64,000 bases of DNA from Calothrix sp. NIES-2100 (lineage in GTDB: Bacteria; Cyanobacteriota; Cyanobacteriia; Cyanobacteriales; Nostocaceae): positions 3,821,421 through 3,885,420 of the forward strand of contig NZ_AP018178.1 of assembly GCF_002368195.1 (NCBI RefSeq), written 5' to 3'. The translations under genes and the position numbers were made by a program. Positions 53,270 through 62,144 of the stretch are shown one piece after another. How positions within the stretch are numbered: position 1 is the first letter of the stretch; each line of letters starts with the position of its first letter. The notes under the pieces are model-generated. The model ran no database searches. It had not been told where the DNA came from and saw nothing but the letters and a program-made list of their open reading frames with translations.

Positions 53270-55984
53270 ATGAAACTAGAGCGAATACTGCCAAGCTTAT
53301 TACTGATAAGTTCTGTTGTTGTGTGGGATACCACTGCTGTTTTGAGTGCAGAAGTCTTAAAGCCAAATCAGACAAGTGAAAATCTCAAATCAACTAAAAA
53401 AATCTCAAAATTGAGTCAAATTAAGCGTTCCTTGAGGTTAGCTCAGTCTTCTACCCCCACTTCGCCGCCTGTAAATCAAGTTATCGAGATTACGAGAGTC
53501 AAGATTAATGCCACAGCAACAGGGGTAGATTTGATATTAGAGACTACCTTGGGCGAAAAGTTACAAATAACGCCGCAAATTGATGGCAAAACTTATATTG
53601 CAAACATTTCTAATGCACAGTTACGCCTTTCTAGTGGCCAGACATTTCGCCAAGAAAAGCCAGCCGCAGGTATTGCAGAGGTAATTGTCACTAATCAAGA
53701 TGCGAATAGTATCCGGGTGACATTGATAGGCGAAGAAATAGCACCCAAAATTGAACTGTTTGATAGTGATGAAGGTTTGATTTTTGGGGTAGCATCAGAG
53801 ACTGCTTCTATCCAACCGCAACAGCCACAAACACCAACCCAACCTACACAGCCATCTTCCCAACAGCCTCCAAAGACACCATCAGCACAAACACCAACCC
53901 AACCTATACAACCATTTTCCCAACAGCCTCCGGAAACACCATCTGCACAAACTGATGAACCAATTGAATTGGTAGTGACAGGAGAAGAAGACGGATATAG
54001 AGTCACAGAATCTTCAACTGGTACGAGAACAGACACACCTATCCGGGATATTCCCCAATCAATCCAGGTAGTTCCTCGACAAGTGTTAGAGGATCAAAAA
54101 ACGATACGCCTGGTTGATGCACTACGAAATGTGAGCGGTGTTTTTAGCAGTAATAATTTTGGCGGTACGATAGATAGTTTCAATATTCGGGGATTTGACG
54201 ATGCTGGTATCTTGCAAAATGGCTTTAGACAAAGCAATACAGATGGTAATTTCTCATTGCGAGATCCAGCGAGTATTGAGCAAGTAGAGGTTTTAAAGGG
54301 GCCTGCTTCGGTTTTGTATGGCAATGTTGAGCCAGGAGGCGTGGTAAATGTTGTTACTAAACAACCTTTAGCTGATCCTTTTTATAGTGCAGAGTTCTCT
54401 ATTGGTAGTAATAGTTTTTACCGTGGTAGTTTGGACTTGTCTGGGCCGTTAAGTCCAGATAAAGCTTTACTCTATAGGTTAAATTTAGCTTATCAAAATA
54501 CAGGTAGCTTCCGTGATTTTGTCAATAGTGAGAGAGTTTTTGCTACACCTGTATTTGATGTGAAGTTGGGCGATCGCACTAATTTATCGATTAACACTAG
54601 CTATCTCTACGATCAACGCACTGTTGATCGCGGGATTGTTACGATCGGAACAGGAATTGCGGATATTCCCACTAGTCGCTTTTTAGGCGAACCGGGGGAC
54701 TTTCGGCGTAGTGAGCAGTTTGGGATTGGTTATCGTTTAGAACATGAGTTTAACGACAATCTCAAAATCCGTAACGCCTTTCAATTTTTACAAAACAATG
54801 AAAAAGTATTCAACACCAACGCTACAGAACTAGATGAAGAGACTGGTACTTTATTTCGTGATTATTTTGATAGTACCAATGAGTATAAGATATATTCGAT
54901 GCAAACTGACCTCACGAGTAAATTTAAAACAGGTTCAGTCAACCATCAGCTGTTATTTGGTTTTGATTTACAAAGAAATACATCAGAAGGTTTTTTTAGA
55001 ACGCCATCTGATGCTTTTGATACCTCAATAGTAGATCGCCAAACACCAAGCATTAATATTTTTAATCCCATCTACAATGTACTTCCGCCAGATCTTTCAT
55101 CCTTCCTCTTGCTCCGGGATGACAAAACTACAACTGATAGCTTAGGTTTTTTCTTGCAGGATCAAATTGCGCTGACAGATAATCTTAAACTTTTGGTTGG
55201 TGGTCGATTTGATACTGTTACCCAAGAGCGTGATGACAAGCTAAATGATAGTGAAAGTAGCCAATCAGATGAAGCATTTAGCCCGCGTGTAGGTATCGTA
55301 TATCAACCTATTGAACCGATTTCACTCTATGCTAGCTACAGCCGCTCTTTTGCTCCTAACAGTGGTGTGCGTTTTGATGGTTCATTATTAGAACCAACAC
55401 GGGGAACGCAATACGAAGCAGGTATTCGATTTGAATTCAGTCCTCAACTAGCAGCTAATTTGGCATTTTACGAAATTACCAAATCCAATATTGCGACTAC
55501 AGATCCAATCAATCAAGCATTTAGCATTGCTGTTGGCGAACAACGTAGTAGAGGGATTGAATTTGATGTTTCCGGGCAAATTTCCCCAGGTTGGAACGTC
55601 ATTGCTTCTTACAGCTATACCAACGCTGAAATTAGTGAAAGTACTGATTATCCAGTAGGTAATAAAGTACCTAACGTTCCACATAATAAAGCCAGTTTAT
55701 GGACAACCTATGAGTTTCAAAACGGTGGTTTCAAAGGATTTGGTTTAGGAATGGGATTGTTTTATGTAGATGCACGACAGGGTGATTTAGAAAATAGCTT
55801 TGAATTACCAAGTTATATTCGTACCGATGCAGCGATTTACTACCGACAAAACAATTGGCGAGCAGCAATTAACTTCCAAAATTTATTTGATGTTCGCTAT
55901 TTTGAAACCAGCGAACTTGGTCGAACAACAGTAATTCCAGGCGCACCGCTGACTGTTATTGGCTCATTTGCTATTGAGTTTTAA
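53270..55984 (+). CDS. TonB-dependent siderophore receptor with N-terminal AMIN domain
   Basis: A 904-residue outer-membrane protein. ATG 53270 is chosen because it starts a signal peptide (MKLERILPSLLLISSVVVW, cleavage near VLSAEV). An AMIN-like domain (about 70-165) is followed by a Pro/Gln-rich linker containing a 20-residue duplication (TPTQPTQPSSQQPPKTPSAQ and a close copy). The plug follows (about 235-360: DIPQSIQVVPRQVLEDQ, FNIRGF, EVLKGPASVLYG, PGGVVNVVTK), then the beta-barrel ending in a C-terminal Phe (SFAIEF). This is the FhuA/FpvA-type receptor of cyanobacteria. It is divergent from the biosynthetic operon, so its ligand is most likely the encoded ferric siderophore. Confidence 0.93.
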   Translation: MKLERILPSLLLISSVVVWDTTAVLSAEVLKPNQTSENLKSTKKISKLSQIKRSLRLAQSSTPTSPPVNQVIEITRVKINATATGVDLILETTLGEKLQITPQIDGKTYIANISNAQLRLSSGQTFRQEKPAAGIAEVIVTNQDANSIRVTLIGEEIAPKIELFDSDEGLIFGVASETASIQPQQPQTPTQPTQPSSQQPPKTPSAQTPTQPIQPFSQQPPETPSAQTDEPIELVVTGEEDGYRVTESSTGTRTDTPIRDIPQSIQVVPRQVLEDQKTIRLVDALRNVSGVFSSNNFGGTIDSFNIRGFDDAGILQNGFRQSNTDGNFSLRDPASIEQVEVLKGPASVLYGNVEPGGVVNVVTKQPLADPFYSAEFSIGSNSFYRGSLDLSGPLSPDKALLYRLNLAYQNTGSFRDFVNSERVFATPVFDVKLGDRTNLSINTSYLYDQRTVDRGIVTIGTGIADIPTSRFLGEPGDFRRSEQFGIGYRLEHEFNDNLKIRNAFQFLQNNEKVFNTNATELDEETGTLFRDYFDSTNEYKIYSMQTDLTSKFKTGSVNHQLLFGFDLQRNTSEGFFRTPSDAFDTSIVDRQTPSINIFNPIYNVLPPDLSSFLLLRDDKTTTDSLGFFLQDQIALTDNLKLLVGGRFDTVTQERDDKLNDSESSQSDEAFSPRVGIVYQPIEPISLYASYSRSFAPNSGVRFDGSLLEPTRGTQYEAGIRFEFSPQLAANLAFYEITKSNIATTDPINQAFSIAVGEQRSRGIEFDVSGQISPGWNVIASYSYTNAEISESTDYPVGNKVPNVPHNKASLWTTYEFQNGGFKGFGLGMGLFYVDARQGDLENSFELPSYIRTDAAIYYRQNNWRAAINFQNLFDVRYFETSELGRTTVIPGAPLTVIGSFAIEF

Positions 55985-55990
55985 TGGCTT

Positions 55991-56046
55991 GTCATTTGTC
56001 ATTTGTCATTTGTCATTTGTCATTTGTCATTTGTCATTTGTCATTG
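55991..56046. repeat. GTCATTT heptanucleotide tandem repeat
   Basis: Seven perfect GTCATTT units (55991-56039) and a variant eighth (GTCATTG), lying between the receptor stop and the PepSY start, followed by a CTTGTCTTCCTTGTCCTCC tract. The same family is at 6906-6945. Confidence 0.9.
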
Positions 56047-56104
56047 ATCCCCTATCCCCCTTGTCTTCCTTGTCCTCCTTGTCCCCACACTCCCTTGTCA
56101 TAAT

Positions 56105-57232
56105 ATGAAACTTCGTCATCTGGCTTTCCAGTTACATCGTTATTTAGGATTAGCCGCCGGACTAATTATTATGCTTGTTGGGTTGACAGGTAGCCTGCTG
56201 GTTTTTAAGGAAGAAATTAGCCATTTTCTGTTGGAAGTTCAGTTTGGGAAAATTACACCTCAACAGCAGCAGGTTTCAATATTATCTATTATTGATAATC
56301 TCAAAGCAGTTTATCCTGATCCCAGCCTGAGTTTGAGTTTTTTGGAATTCCCCCAAAAACCTGACGCACCTATACACATCCATTTAGAATCGCCCAAGAA
56401 GCCGACATTAGAAGTAATTCTCAACCCATACACAGGCGAAATTCTCGGCGATCGCTTGAGTGAATATACTATCATAGCTATAATCGACAATCTTCACTAT
56501 TCGTTATTAGCCGGGGATACTGGGGTTGCAATTGTTGGGATTACGGCGCTGTTAATGTTCATCCTCAGCGTTACAGGAATTATGCTTTGGCCTGGTTGGC
56601 GAAAACTATTTACAGGTTTCAAAATTAAATGGAACGGTCATATCAAACGGACAAATTTTGATATCCATAAAGTAGCAGGAATCATCACAGCAGTATTTCT
56701 GACAATCACTGCTTTCACCGGGTTTTGTTGGAATTTTTATTCTTATCTTGAACCTGTAATTTATGGTGTGACTTTTTCCCCTAAACCGATAGATCCGCAA
56801 TCCACACCCATACCTGGTAAATCGTCATTAGGTGTAGTAGAAATTTTAGAACGTGCTGATGCTGCTTTACCAGAAGCTGTGATTACTTATATCGCTTTCC
56901 CAACCAGTCCAGAGGGGGTATTTTTGGTGGGTAAACGATTTTCTGAAGAAAAAGAAGTTTGGCGCAGCGGAGTTTATTTAGACCAATATACAGGAAAGGT
57001 GTTGCGCGTTCGTAATTCGCGATCGCTTTCTTTTGGTGACGAAGTAGTAGATGCTTTTAACACCCTGCACTTCGGTACTTTTGGCGGACTACCAACGCGG
57101 ATTTTATATATTTTTGTTGGTCTTGCTCCCACAATTTTATCTGTCACTGGTTTTGTGATGTGGCGTTATCGTTATCGCTCAACATTACAGAAAAAGGCAG
57201 AGGGCAGAAGACAGAGGGCAGAAGGTATATAA
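56105..57232 (+). CDS. PepSY-associated transmembrane protein, possible ferric-siderophore reductase
   Basis: A 375-residue membrane protein. An N-terminal helix (LAFQLHRYLGLAAGLIIMLVG, with the HRYLG motif) precedes a periplasmic PepSY-like part (about 70-130), further helices (AIVGITALLMFILSVTGIMLW; VAGIITAVFLTITAFTGF), a second extracytoplasmic part, and a last helix (ILYIFVGLAPTILSVTGFVMW). This is the PepSY_TM/PiuB-FoxB type, often next to siderophore receptors and in some cases shown to bind haem and reduce ferric siderophores. The C-terminal ~13 residues (KKAEGRRQRAEG) derive from a GGCAGAGGGCAGAAG-type repeat. It probably forms a unit with the receptor 120 bp upstream. Confidence 0.85.
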   Translation: MKLRHLAFQLHRYLGLAAGLIIMLVGLTGSLLVFKEEISHFLLEVQFGKITPQQQQVSILSIIDNLKAVYPDPSLSLSFLEFPQKPDAPIHIHLESPKKPTLEVILNPYTGEILGDRLSEYTIIAIIDNLHYSLLAGDTGVAIVGITALLMFILSVTGIMLWPGWRKLFTGFKIKWNGHIKRTNFDIHKVAGIITAVFLTITAFTGFCWNFYSYLEPVIYGVTFSPKPIDPQSTPIPGKSSLGVVEILERADAALPEAVITYIAFPTSPEGVFLVGKRFSEEKEVWRSGVYLDQYTGKVLRVRNSRSLSFGDEVVDAFNTLHFGTFGGLPTRILYIFVGLAPTILSVTGFVMWRYRYRSTLQKKAEGRRQRAEGI

Positions 57233-57276
57233 AAATACCAATAAATCACTCAAAGAGGGCAGGATTCCCATCGCCC

Positions 57277-57442
57277 TAGGGCGTGTTTTCAAACTCATTT
57301 CTTGAATCAGGGGAGGAGGGGGAGAGGGGGAGACGCGGTGACGCGGAGAGCTTTTTGAACAAATTTTCACCGCGTCGCCGCGTCCCATTGTCCCGTTGTC
57401 AGCCTTATGTAGTTGCATTCGATACTTTGAAGACACGCCCTA
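57277..57442. mobile_element. MITE-like element, copy 1 (166 bp)
   Basis: Bounded by inverted ends TAGGGCGTGTTTTCAAA (left) and the complement of TTTGAAGACACGCCCTA (right), which match at 16 of 17 positions. An inner palindrome pairs GACGCGGTGACGCGG with CCGCGTCGCCGCGTC-type sequence. By eye it is identical over its full length to the reverse complement of 63624-63789. No coding capacity. After it, CCCCTAG is repeated several times up to 57470. Confidence 0.8.
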
Positions 57443-57468
57443 GCCCCTAGCCCCTAGCCCCTGAATTC

Positions 57469-58212
57469 CTAAAAGCGATAATTGCGATCGCCTACCCACA
57501 AACTAATCGGTACGGCGTTACCTTGGGGATCGACTTTGACTTTGACTGCTATTGGTTGTCGTTGTCCTTCTCGACTTTCTAAAGTGCGGGAGATATCTCT
57601 ACTAATCCGTTCCCGTTGCTCTTGGGGAATGTAATATGTTTCCACACCATAGTTAACAAGGCCATCCCGATATACGCCTTTTAAGGCTACCTGATCGTTA
57701 GGGAGATTTGTTGGGCGGTTACTACTTACCCGCACCAGTCTCCAAGCCCGAGGAACACCACGACCAAAAGTTTCTCTCTCTTGCAAAGTGACATACAAGT
57801 TAGTTCCTTGAGCCAATTGCCTATTTCTCCCGCGATTTTGCCGCAGTAACTCCTCCCAGCCAGGAAGCCTTCTCAAAGTTGAGACGCGGGATATGTTATA
57901 GTCCAAATTGAGCGCGTAGTTTTGCTGCACATCATCAGCATCTACAGCCGCACTTTGCAAAATTACCGTTTTTCCCGCAACATCTGTGTAAAAAGCTTGG
58001 GTAGGTACAGCCATAATTAACCCTGTTTGCAGCGCTAGGGGAACTAGTAGCCGCCAAAAAGGTAGAGGCTTATTTGCTTTCTGTTCAGTTGCAATTAGAT
58101 AATCTCTAAAAGTCAACTTCCCAGAAAATTCGGCTTCAGGAGATAAGCCGCCCTGAGATTTACTTGATTCAGAAGTAGTAGATTTATTCGATTCCGAGGA
58201 GTTACTTTTCAT
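57469..58212 (-). CDS. GDYXXLXY-domain protein
   Basis: A 247-residue protein from ATG 58212; an in-frame ATG at 58290 adds a 26-residue non-conserved leader. A Ser/Asn/Lys-rich cytoplasmic N-terminus (to about 45) is followed by one hydrophobic segment (LLVPLALQTGLIMAVP) and a domain with NYALNLDYNISRV, NLYVTLQ and VETYYIPQE. This matches the GDYXXLXY family (G-D-Y pattern degenerate to L-D-Y here). Such proteins usually lie beside DUF2157 membrane proteins, as here. Function unknown. Confidence 0.75.
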   Translation of the reverse strand: MKSNSSESNKSTTSESSKSQGGLSPEAEFSGKLTFRDYLIATEQKANKPLPFWRLLVPLALQTGLIMAVPTQAFYTDVAGKTVILQSAAVDADDVQQNYALNLDYNISRVSTLRRLPGWEELLRQNRGRNRQLAQGTNLYVTLQERETFGRGVPRAWRLVRVSSNRPTNLPNDQVALKGVYRDGLVNYGVETYYIPQEQRERISRDISRTLESREGQRQPIAVKVKVDPQGNAVPISLWVGDRNYRF

Positions 58213-58349
58213 GGGCGTAGTCCTAAAAAAAGAGGCAATTGACAACAGTCTGGTTAAATACCCAGAATTAGGACTGACGCAGAGAGACACTAAATACTAA
58301 ATATAGGAATACGCAGAGAAAATATAACGATCAGCAATTAAACTTTGTA

Positions 58350-58382
58350 ATTACGAATTACGAATTACGAATTACGAATTAC
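58350..58382. repeat. ATTACGA heptanucleotide tandem repeat
   Basis: Four ATTACGA units and a partial fifth, in the gap between the DUF2157 gene and the GDYXXLXY gene and touching the DUF2157 stop codon. Confidence 0.8.
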
Positions 58383-59820
58383 TATTACTTTTTTTGCTTT
58401 TCGCTTCCAATAGGCGGCGTTCAAACCACAGCCCAGCACTAATTAGCACAGAACCGCACATCACAAAGACCAGCGACTTAAACAGCAAGTCTGTATTGTA
58501 CTCCCACACGCGACTGATAACTTGTAAAGTTAACAATAGCATACCTCCCCAGAAGGAACGGCGATCGTTTAATTTCAATCCTTCTTGAATTAGTCCCCAT
58601 GCTAAGGTTACTAGCAGAACGTTAAAAACAAAAATTCCCAGTTCGCTAATCCTAGTAATACCTTGATGCCAAAAAGGTACTAATACTATGATGCCAATAA
58701 ATGTGCCAATCAAAACCAGAGTGAAAACCATTTCTCGGCGTGCAGGATTGTTACGTTGACGCAACAGAAATAACCATTGTAAAACTGCCAAACCACTGAG
58801 AATCCCGACATCAATTATGGGAAGAGTTCTCAAGATGTTGCTGTTAGTAGTTGGTGGAGAATAACCATAATCTGGAAATTGCCATTGCCAACGGAAGGAC
58901 AAGATATAAAAGGCAAAGCCAAAACATACTAAGGCTAAAGTCCGTGCCAGGGGTTGAAACAACCTATAATTAATCGTGGGAAATAGTAGGTCATCGTAAC
59001 TCCACAATAAAGCTGGGGGGAGTGCAAAGGCTAAGGAGGCTACCCAAGGTGCAATATCGGAATAAGTCAGTACTTGCAAAGGATTGAGGTTGAATTGCAA
59101 GGAACTAGCAAAGGCAAAAGCTGCTAGTCCAAAAATCCAACGCGATCGACAAACATAAGCTAAAGGTACAAACAGCAACCATGATACCAGAGGCATATGT
59201 CGGACTATTAACCGCGCCCAACTCCATTCGTTGGGAGTGTACCACCAGTCACCTAGTCCACTCCAATAGCCAATGAGGATCAGGAGAATGGCTAAAATAC
59301 CCAAGGAATTTAAAGACAGGCTGTAAGCCATCACCAAAACACCAAAACCCCAGGCGAGAAACCATTCGGAAGTCGAACCAGCAATATTGAAGACTTGCGC
59401 CATCAACAGGATAGTTACGCCTAAGATGAAAGCGCCTAAGATGAGTAATGCTTCACCCAAGTTGCGTTTGCTACGATCTAGTTTTTTACCTTCAGCTTTC
59501 CTTTGTGCGGGTTCTCGCCAGGTGTAAAAACCAGTGATAGTCACAGCGAAAAACAAACTGATCATCAAGATAAACTTGACATCCCGTGACCATTCCTGCC
59601 AGCTGGCGGCGATAAAAACGATCGCACCTAACACTAACAGGATACCGCCAATGGCGATCGCAATCATTCGCGAGCGATCGCGCGCCGCCGCTTCGATGTT
59701 ATTAAATTGATAACGGTCTGCTAGCTGCTGGTACTGTGAGGCGCTAATTATGCCTTCGTCTCTCCATAGTTGTGCTTCTTTTTGTATTTTTCGCTGAAAA
59801 TTATCTAAGAACATGACCAT
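58372..59820 (-). CDS. DUF2157 integral membrane protein
   Basis: A 482-residue protein. The cytoplasmic N-terminal ~50 residues (IQKEAQLWRDEGIISASQYQQLADRY) form the DUF2157 signature helix pair. About a dozen hydrophobic segments follow, beginning with IAIAIGGILLVLGAIVFIAASW. The family pairs with GDYXXLXY proteins, whose gene lies 159 bp downstream on the same strand. Role unknown. A Met two codons later is an equally good start. Confidence 0.8.
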   Translation of the reverse strand: MVMFLDNFQRKIQKEAQLWRDEGIISASQYQQLADRYQFNNIEAAARDRSRMIAIAIGGILLVLGAIVFIAASWQEWSRDVKFILMISLFFAVTITGFYTWREPAQRKAEGKKLDRSKRNLGEALLILGAFILGVTILLMAQVFNIAGSTSEWFLAWGFGVLVMAYSLSLNSLGILAILLILIGYWSGLGDWWYTPNEWSWARLIVRHMPLVSWLLFVPLAYVCRSRWIFGLAAFAFASSLQFNLNPLQVLTYSDIAPWVASLAFALPPALLWSYDDLLFPTINYRLFQPLARTLALVCFGFAFYILSFRWQWQFPDYGYSPPTTNSNILRTLPIIDVGILSGLAVLQWLFLLRQRNNPARREMVFTLVLIGTFIGIIVLVPFWHQGITRISELGIFVFNVLLVTLAWGLIQEGLKLNDRRSFWGGMLLLTLQVISRVWEYNTDLLFKSLVFVMCGSVLISAGLWFERRLLEAKSKKSNSNS

Positions 59821-59873
59821 CTCCAGTGAAGTGGTGTAGTTTAATGCGCAAAGAGTGCATTTCTAAAGGCAAC

Positions 59874-59898
59874 AGCTTCCAGGGTTGAACTGGAAGCT
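59874..59898. other. Perfect 9-bp hairpin between divergent genes
   Basis: AGCTTCCAG (59874-59882) pairs with CTGGAAGCT (59890-59898) across a 7-nt loop, between the divergent DUF2157 and methyltransferase genes. There is no T-run, so it is not a typical terminator. It could be an operator or a chance palindrome. Confidence 0.35.
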
Positions 59899-60002
59899 TA
59901 TGCAGGTAGCACTTGGCGATGATTAGAATGGCGGTCATTATTTTTCAGTATGCAGCCAAACCCTGGCATGGCATTGTTCTTCTATAACAGTTTGATTTCC
60001 CA

Positions 60003-60953
60003 ATGGAAAAACCTTCAAATCTCTTACTTAAACTCTCGCGGCGTTTGTTTGCAAATCCTGATATTCAAGAAAAATTTATTCAGGCGTTAATTAATCCGCA
60101 AATTTTCTCTCCTTGCATTCTTTGGTGTCAAGAAAGACCAGAAACTTCTCCTTTTACAGTAGAAACCCCAACAAGTTGGCAACCGCAATTTGTAGATCGT
60201 TTACACTTAGGAGAAAAGCCTGGTAAACATCCGCTACATGACCAAGGAAATTTTTATTGTCTAGATTTTTCTTCAGTATTTGCGGCTACTACCTTGTTAG
60301 CAATTGAGCAACCTGTGAATTTAATTTTTGATATGTGCGCTGCGCCAGGTGGAAAGAGTGTCTTTGCATGGAAAGCTTTGCAACCTGATTTACTGATTAG
60401 TAATGAAGTCATTGGTAAACGCTTAGGAATGCTAATTTCTAATTTAAAACGTTGCCATATCAACCCCAGTTTAGTCGCGAATAGAGATTCTAAGATTTTT
60501 GCTGAAACTATACCATTATCCAGTAAATTAGTATTAGTAGATGCTCCTTGTACAGGGCAATCTTTACTAGCTAAAGGTGAAACAGCACCCGGATGTTTTC
60601 ACCCGACTAATATTAATAAATGTGCCAATCGTCAAAAACGGATTATCGCTAACTCCGCGCAAATTGTTGCACCTCAAGGCTATCTTGCTTATATGACTTG
60701 TACTTACTCACCTGAAGAAAACGAGGAAGTTTGCCAATGGTTTTTAGAACGCTTTCCCCAATTTCAGGCATTACATATTAATCATTTATCTGACTACCAG
60801 TCGCATTTAACGAATATACCTTGTTACCGACTTTTTCCTCAAGATAGCTTAGGCGCTGGTGCTTTCACCGTGCTTTTTCAAAATACAGCAGCGGGTGAAG
60901 CGCAAGAGGTAGATCAGGAAGTTTGGTCTAAACTGGGTTGTAAACAAATTTGA
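60003..60953 (+). CDS. RsmB/NOL1/NOP2/Sun-family RNA cytosine-5 methyltransferase
   Basis: A 316-residue SAM-dependent enzyme. SAM motif I is FDMCAAPGGKS (about 112). The two catalytic Cys are in DAPCTGQSLL (motif IV, about 183) and MTCTYSPEENEEV (motif VI, about 235). These are diagnostic for m5C methyltransferases acting on rRNA or tRNA. It has no N-terminal NusB-like or C-terminal PUA domain, so it is closer to short cyanobacterial members than to E. coli RsmB or RsmF. It stands alone, and the exact target nucleotide cannot be told. Confidence 0.85.
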   Translation: MEKPSNLLLKLSRRLFANPDIQEKFIQALINPQIFSPCILWCQERPETSPFTVETPTSWQPQFVDRLHLGEKPGKHPLHDQGNFYCLDFSSVFAATTLLAIEQPVNLIFDMCAAPGGKSVFAWKALQPDLLISNEVIGKRLGMLISNLKRCHINPSLVANRDSKIFAETIPLSSKLVLVDAPCTGQSLLAKGETAPGCFHPTNINKCANRQKRIIANSAQIVAPQGYLAYMTCTYSPEENEEVCQWFLERFPQFQALHINHLSDYQSHLTNIPCYRLFPQDSLGAGAFTVLFQNTAAGEAQEVDQEVWSKLGCKQI

Positions 60954-60967
60954 TATCAGGAAAAATT

Positions 60968-61001
60968 AGATCCCCGACTTCTTCAAAGAAGTCGGGGATC
61001 T
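60968..61001. terminator. Strong inverted repeat after the methyltransferase gene
   Basis: AGATCCCCGACTTCTT (60968-60983) is the complement of AAGAAGTCGGGGATCT (60986-61001), a 16-bp perfect stem with almost no loop, starting 15 bp after the stop codon. It has no following T-run. Its sequence resembles a palindrome repeated widely in cyanobacteria, so it may be a dispersed repeat serving as a terminator. Confidence 0.5.
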
Positions 61002-61202
61002 AGAAGCCGCGAATTTTCACAAATCATATAGGATTGCTATTTTGCAAAAACTTAACTAAAGTATAACTTTCAATACATATGCTCACTAATATGTATTTAT
61101 ATGAATAAAATTTTTGCTTAACTTTTTATATTTATTTCCTGGGATAGAAGGCAATATAGTACAAAATAAATAAAATTAAATTCAAGCTTTTAACAAAAAA
61201 TT

Positions 61203-61475
61203 ATGAACCTACTTGCTTGGATAATTCTCGGTATTATTGCCGGAGCTATAGCGAAAGCAATTTACCCTGGTCGTCAGGGTGGTGGGATTATTGCCACAAT
61301 GGTTTTAGGAATCATTGGTGCTTTGATCGGCGGGAGTTTAGTTTCTATTTTAGGGAAAGGCGGAGCAACATATGCTGCTGCAACTCTCAGCATACCTAGC
61401 TTAATTATTGCTGTGATTGGTGCAATAATTGCTATTTTCTTATGGGGTTTATTAACTGGTCGTAGCAGTTATTAA
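61203..61475 (+). CDS. GlsB/YeaQ/YmgE-family small membrane protein
   Basis: A 90-residue, very hydrophobic Gly-rich protein with three helices (MNLLAWIILGIIAGAIAKAIYPG; GGIIATMVLGIIGALIGGSLV; LIIAVIGAIIAIFLWGLL), the pattern of transglycosylase-associated/GlsB stress proteins. Length and Gly spacing fit the family well. A terminator-like hairpin lies at 61537-61569. Role in general or envelope stress is inferred from the family. Confidence 0.85.
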   Translation: MNLLAWIILGIIAGAIAKAIYPGRQGGGIIATMVLGIIGALIGGSLVSILGKGGATYAAATLSIPSLIIAVIGAIIAIFLWGLLTGRSSY

Positions 61476-61536
61476 TTAAATACAATCAAATTCATGGTTA
61501 GCTTTTGTACTAACCTTTTATACTTCTCATTAAAAA

Positions 61537-61569
61537 AGAACTCCATCTGCTATGCAGAAGTGGAGTTCT
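61537..61569 (+). terminator. Terminator-like hairpin after the GlsB gene
   Basis: AGAACTCCATCTGC (61537-61550) faces GCAGAAGTGGAGTTCT (61554-61569) with one bulged base and a TAT loop, followed by CAATTTTAAAT. It lies 61 bp after the stop codon. Confidence 0.55.
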
Positions 61570-61688
61570 CAATTTTAAATATCGCACCCAAATATTTGAC
61601 CTAGAGAACTAAGTAAGTTGGCAATTGAACCAAACTGACGAAAGGAAAAAGGATAAACCCCGCCAGTAGTTTCAATGTGTAGCCCTAC

Positions 61689-61871
61689 TTAATCTATAGC
61701 TTTTTTAAGTTCATCTTTGATATTTTCGGTGGTGTGGGTCACTTGAGCATCAACTTGCTTAGCTTTACCTTCGGCTTTATCTGCTGGATTGCCGGTTACT
61801 TCACCGATGACTTCTTGAATTTTACCTTCAATATTTTTAGCAGTAGCTTCTACTCTTTTTTCAATGTTCAT
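61689..61871 (-). CDS. CsbD-family stress protein
   Basis: A 60-residue hydrophilic, Lys/Glu-rich protein. VEATAKNIEGKIQEVIGEVTGNPADKAEGKAKQ is the CsbD signature, with the GK-x-QE-x-G and AEGKAKQ turns conserved. CsbD-like proteins are general stress-induced and of unknown mechanism. It is monocistronic and convergent with the GlsB gene. Confidence 0.85.
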   Translation of the reverse strand: MNIEKRVEATAKNIEGKIQEVIGEVTGNPADKAEGKAKQVDAQVTHTTENIKDELKKAID

Positions 61872-62144
61872 GGTTTTTTGGTGTGTGTTTTACTTGGTTA
61901 AATTTTGATTGACAAGAATAATCTACAATATGCTTAGAGGTGGCGTATCTATCATGGGATAGTTTGTTGGTGGCAATATACTGATTCTCAAGGTGGATGT
62001 AATATCAAAAAATATATAATAAATAATCCTAAAGTTATATTGCAATAATTATTAGCTAAGGATGATATTTATAATATATAAAATATTTTTCCTAGGAGTA
62101 TAGTTATTAAAAACCCAAATTTTCAGTATAAGGAAAGTATCGGA

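Noticed and set aside
53056..53334. Minus-strand open frame overlapping the receptor start
   Set aside because: No family resemblance; it overlaps the signal peptide of the receptor and the divergent promoter region.
57277..57442. Small peptide gene within the MITE-like element
   Set aside because: The frames are short, differ in the three phases, and the sequence is explained as an inverted-repeat element.
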